Below, piece after piece: positions 13,964-14,169 of a stretch of 14,169 nucleotides of DNA. The stretch spans positions 1 to 14,169 of the forward strand of contig DATGKD010000034.1 of NCBI GenBank assembly GCA_035294855.1, written 5' to 3'. The notes beneath the pieces are model-generated. The model searched no databases. It had not been told where the DNA came from and saw only the letters and a list, made by a program, of their open reading frames with translations. The position numbers and the translations under genes were made by a program. Source of the DNA: DATGKD01 sp035294855. GTDB lineage: Bacteria; Actinomycetota; Acidimicrobiia; Acidimicrobiales; UBA8190. Every line of letters begins with the position of its first letter. The first letter of the stretch is position 1.

Positions 13964-14169
13964 TCAGCGACGGTCGGTGAAGAACCAGCTCAGGAGCTCT
14001 CCGCATTCCTCGGCGAGGAGGCCGCCTCGCACCGGGAGTTCGTGGTTGAGGCGAGGATCCGCGCACAGCTGGTAGAGGGAGCCGCAGGCTCCCGCCTTGG
14101 GATCGACCGCGCCGAACACCAGCCGACCGACTCGGCTGGCCACCAGGGCGCCGGCGCACATCGCGCAGG
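13964..14169 (-). CDS. tadA: tRNA-specific adenosine deaminase, C-terminal part (cut by window edge)
   Basis: The last 68 codons of a tRNA adenosine deaminase, which converts A34 to inosine in tRNA-Arg(ACG). The PCxxC zinc motif (PCAMC) lies right at the edge, followed by AGALVASRVGRLVFGAVDPK and the family C-terminus with KAGACGSLYQL, DPRLNH and LAEECGELL. The N-terminal half with the HAE motif lies beyond base 14169. The inner ATG at 14161 is the motif Met, not a start. It is separated by 181 bp from tRNA-Ser, which follows on the same strand. Confidence 0.88.
   Translation of the reverse strand, partial: CAMCAGALVASRVGRLVFGAVDPKAGACGSLYQLCADPRLNHELPVRGGLLAEECGELLSWFFTDRR

Noticed and set aside
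13467..14159. Minus-strand 230-residue open frame crossing tRNA-Ser and overlapping tadA
   Set aside because: It reads through the tRNA gene and is Arg/Ser-rich without domain signs; TadA in the other frame is clear.

Overview
This is a GC-rich bacterial chromosome segment with strong G/C preference at third codon positions, frequent GTG starts and mycobacterium-like gene families. It looks actinobacterial. Threonine-rich secreted proteins with LAXTG-type anchors, a DUF4242-cyclase fusion and a cbs/metB pair suggest Acidimicrobiia or a close relative, but that placement is inference because no taxonomic marker lies in the window.

Layout. (1) 1-2179: a DUF4242-nucleotide cyclase fusion (+) and a convergent FAD/NAD(P)-binding oxidoreductase (-), whose 3' ends overlap by 62 bp. 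(2) 2282-5166: a two-gene transsulfuration operon, cystathionine beta-synthase with a C-terminal Bateman module and cystathionine gamma-synthase/lyase, coupled by a GTGA overlap. It seems to start from a leaderless promoter. (3) 5213-9121: a cell-surface block of three secreted proteins. Two are paralogs sharing a six-cysteine beta-rich domain and a LAXTG-plus-membrane-segment C-terminus, and the third is a small four-cysteine exported protein. The block ends in a strong hairpin terminator. (4) 9176-12413 (-): a ferritin/R2-like di-iron protein, an atypical crotonase-fold protein, and a membrane-anchored PHM-like copper monooxygenase with all expected copper ligands. (5) 12414-14169 (-): a gene-free spacer with palindromes and repeats, an isochorismatase-like cysteine hydrolase, a spacer with possible insertion-sequence debris, tRNA-Ser(CGA), and the 3' part of tadA, cut by the window edge.

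How the genes may work together. The cbs-metB pair moves sulfur from homocysteine through cystathionine to cysteine, or the reverse way. The secreted trio probably contributes to the envelope; LAXTG is the motif recognised by class E sortases, but no sortase gene is present here. The di-iron protein, crotonase homolog and copper enzyme are neighbours on one strand but separated by about 100 bp gaps, so a shared pathway is not shown. tadA and tRNA-Ser form an ordinary translation neighbourhood.

The best candidates for something undescribed are the LAXTG paralog pair (one with an arginine-rich, almost acid-free tail) plus its small secreted partner, the 102-residue N-terminal extension on cystathionine beta-synthase, and the bacterial PHM-like enzyme.
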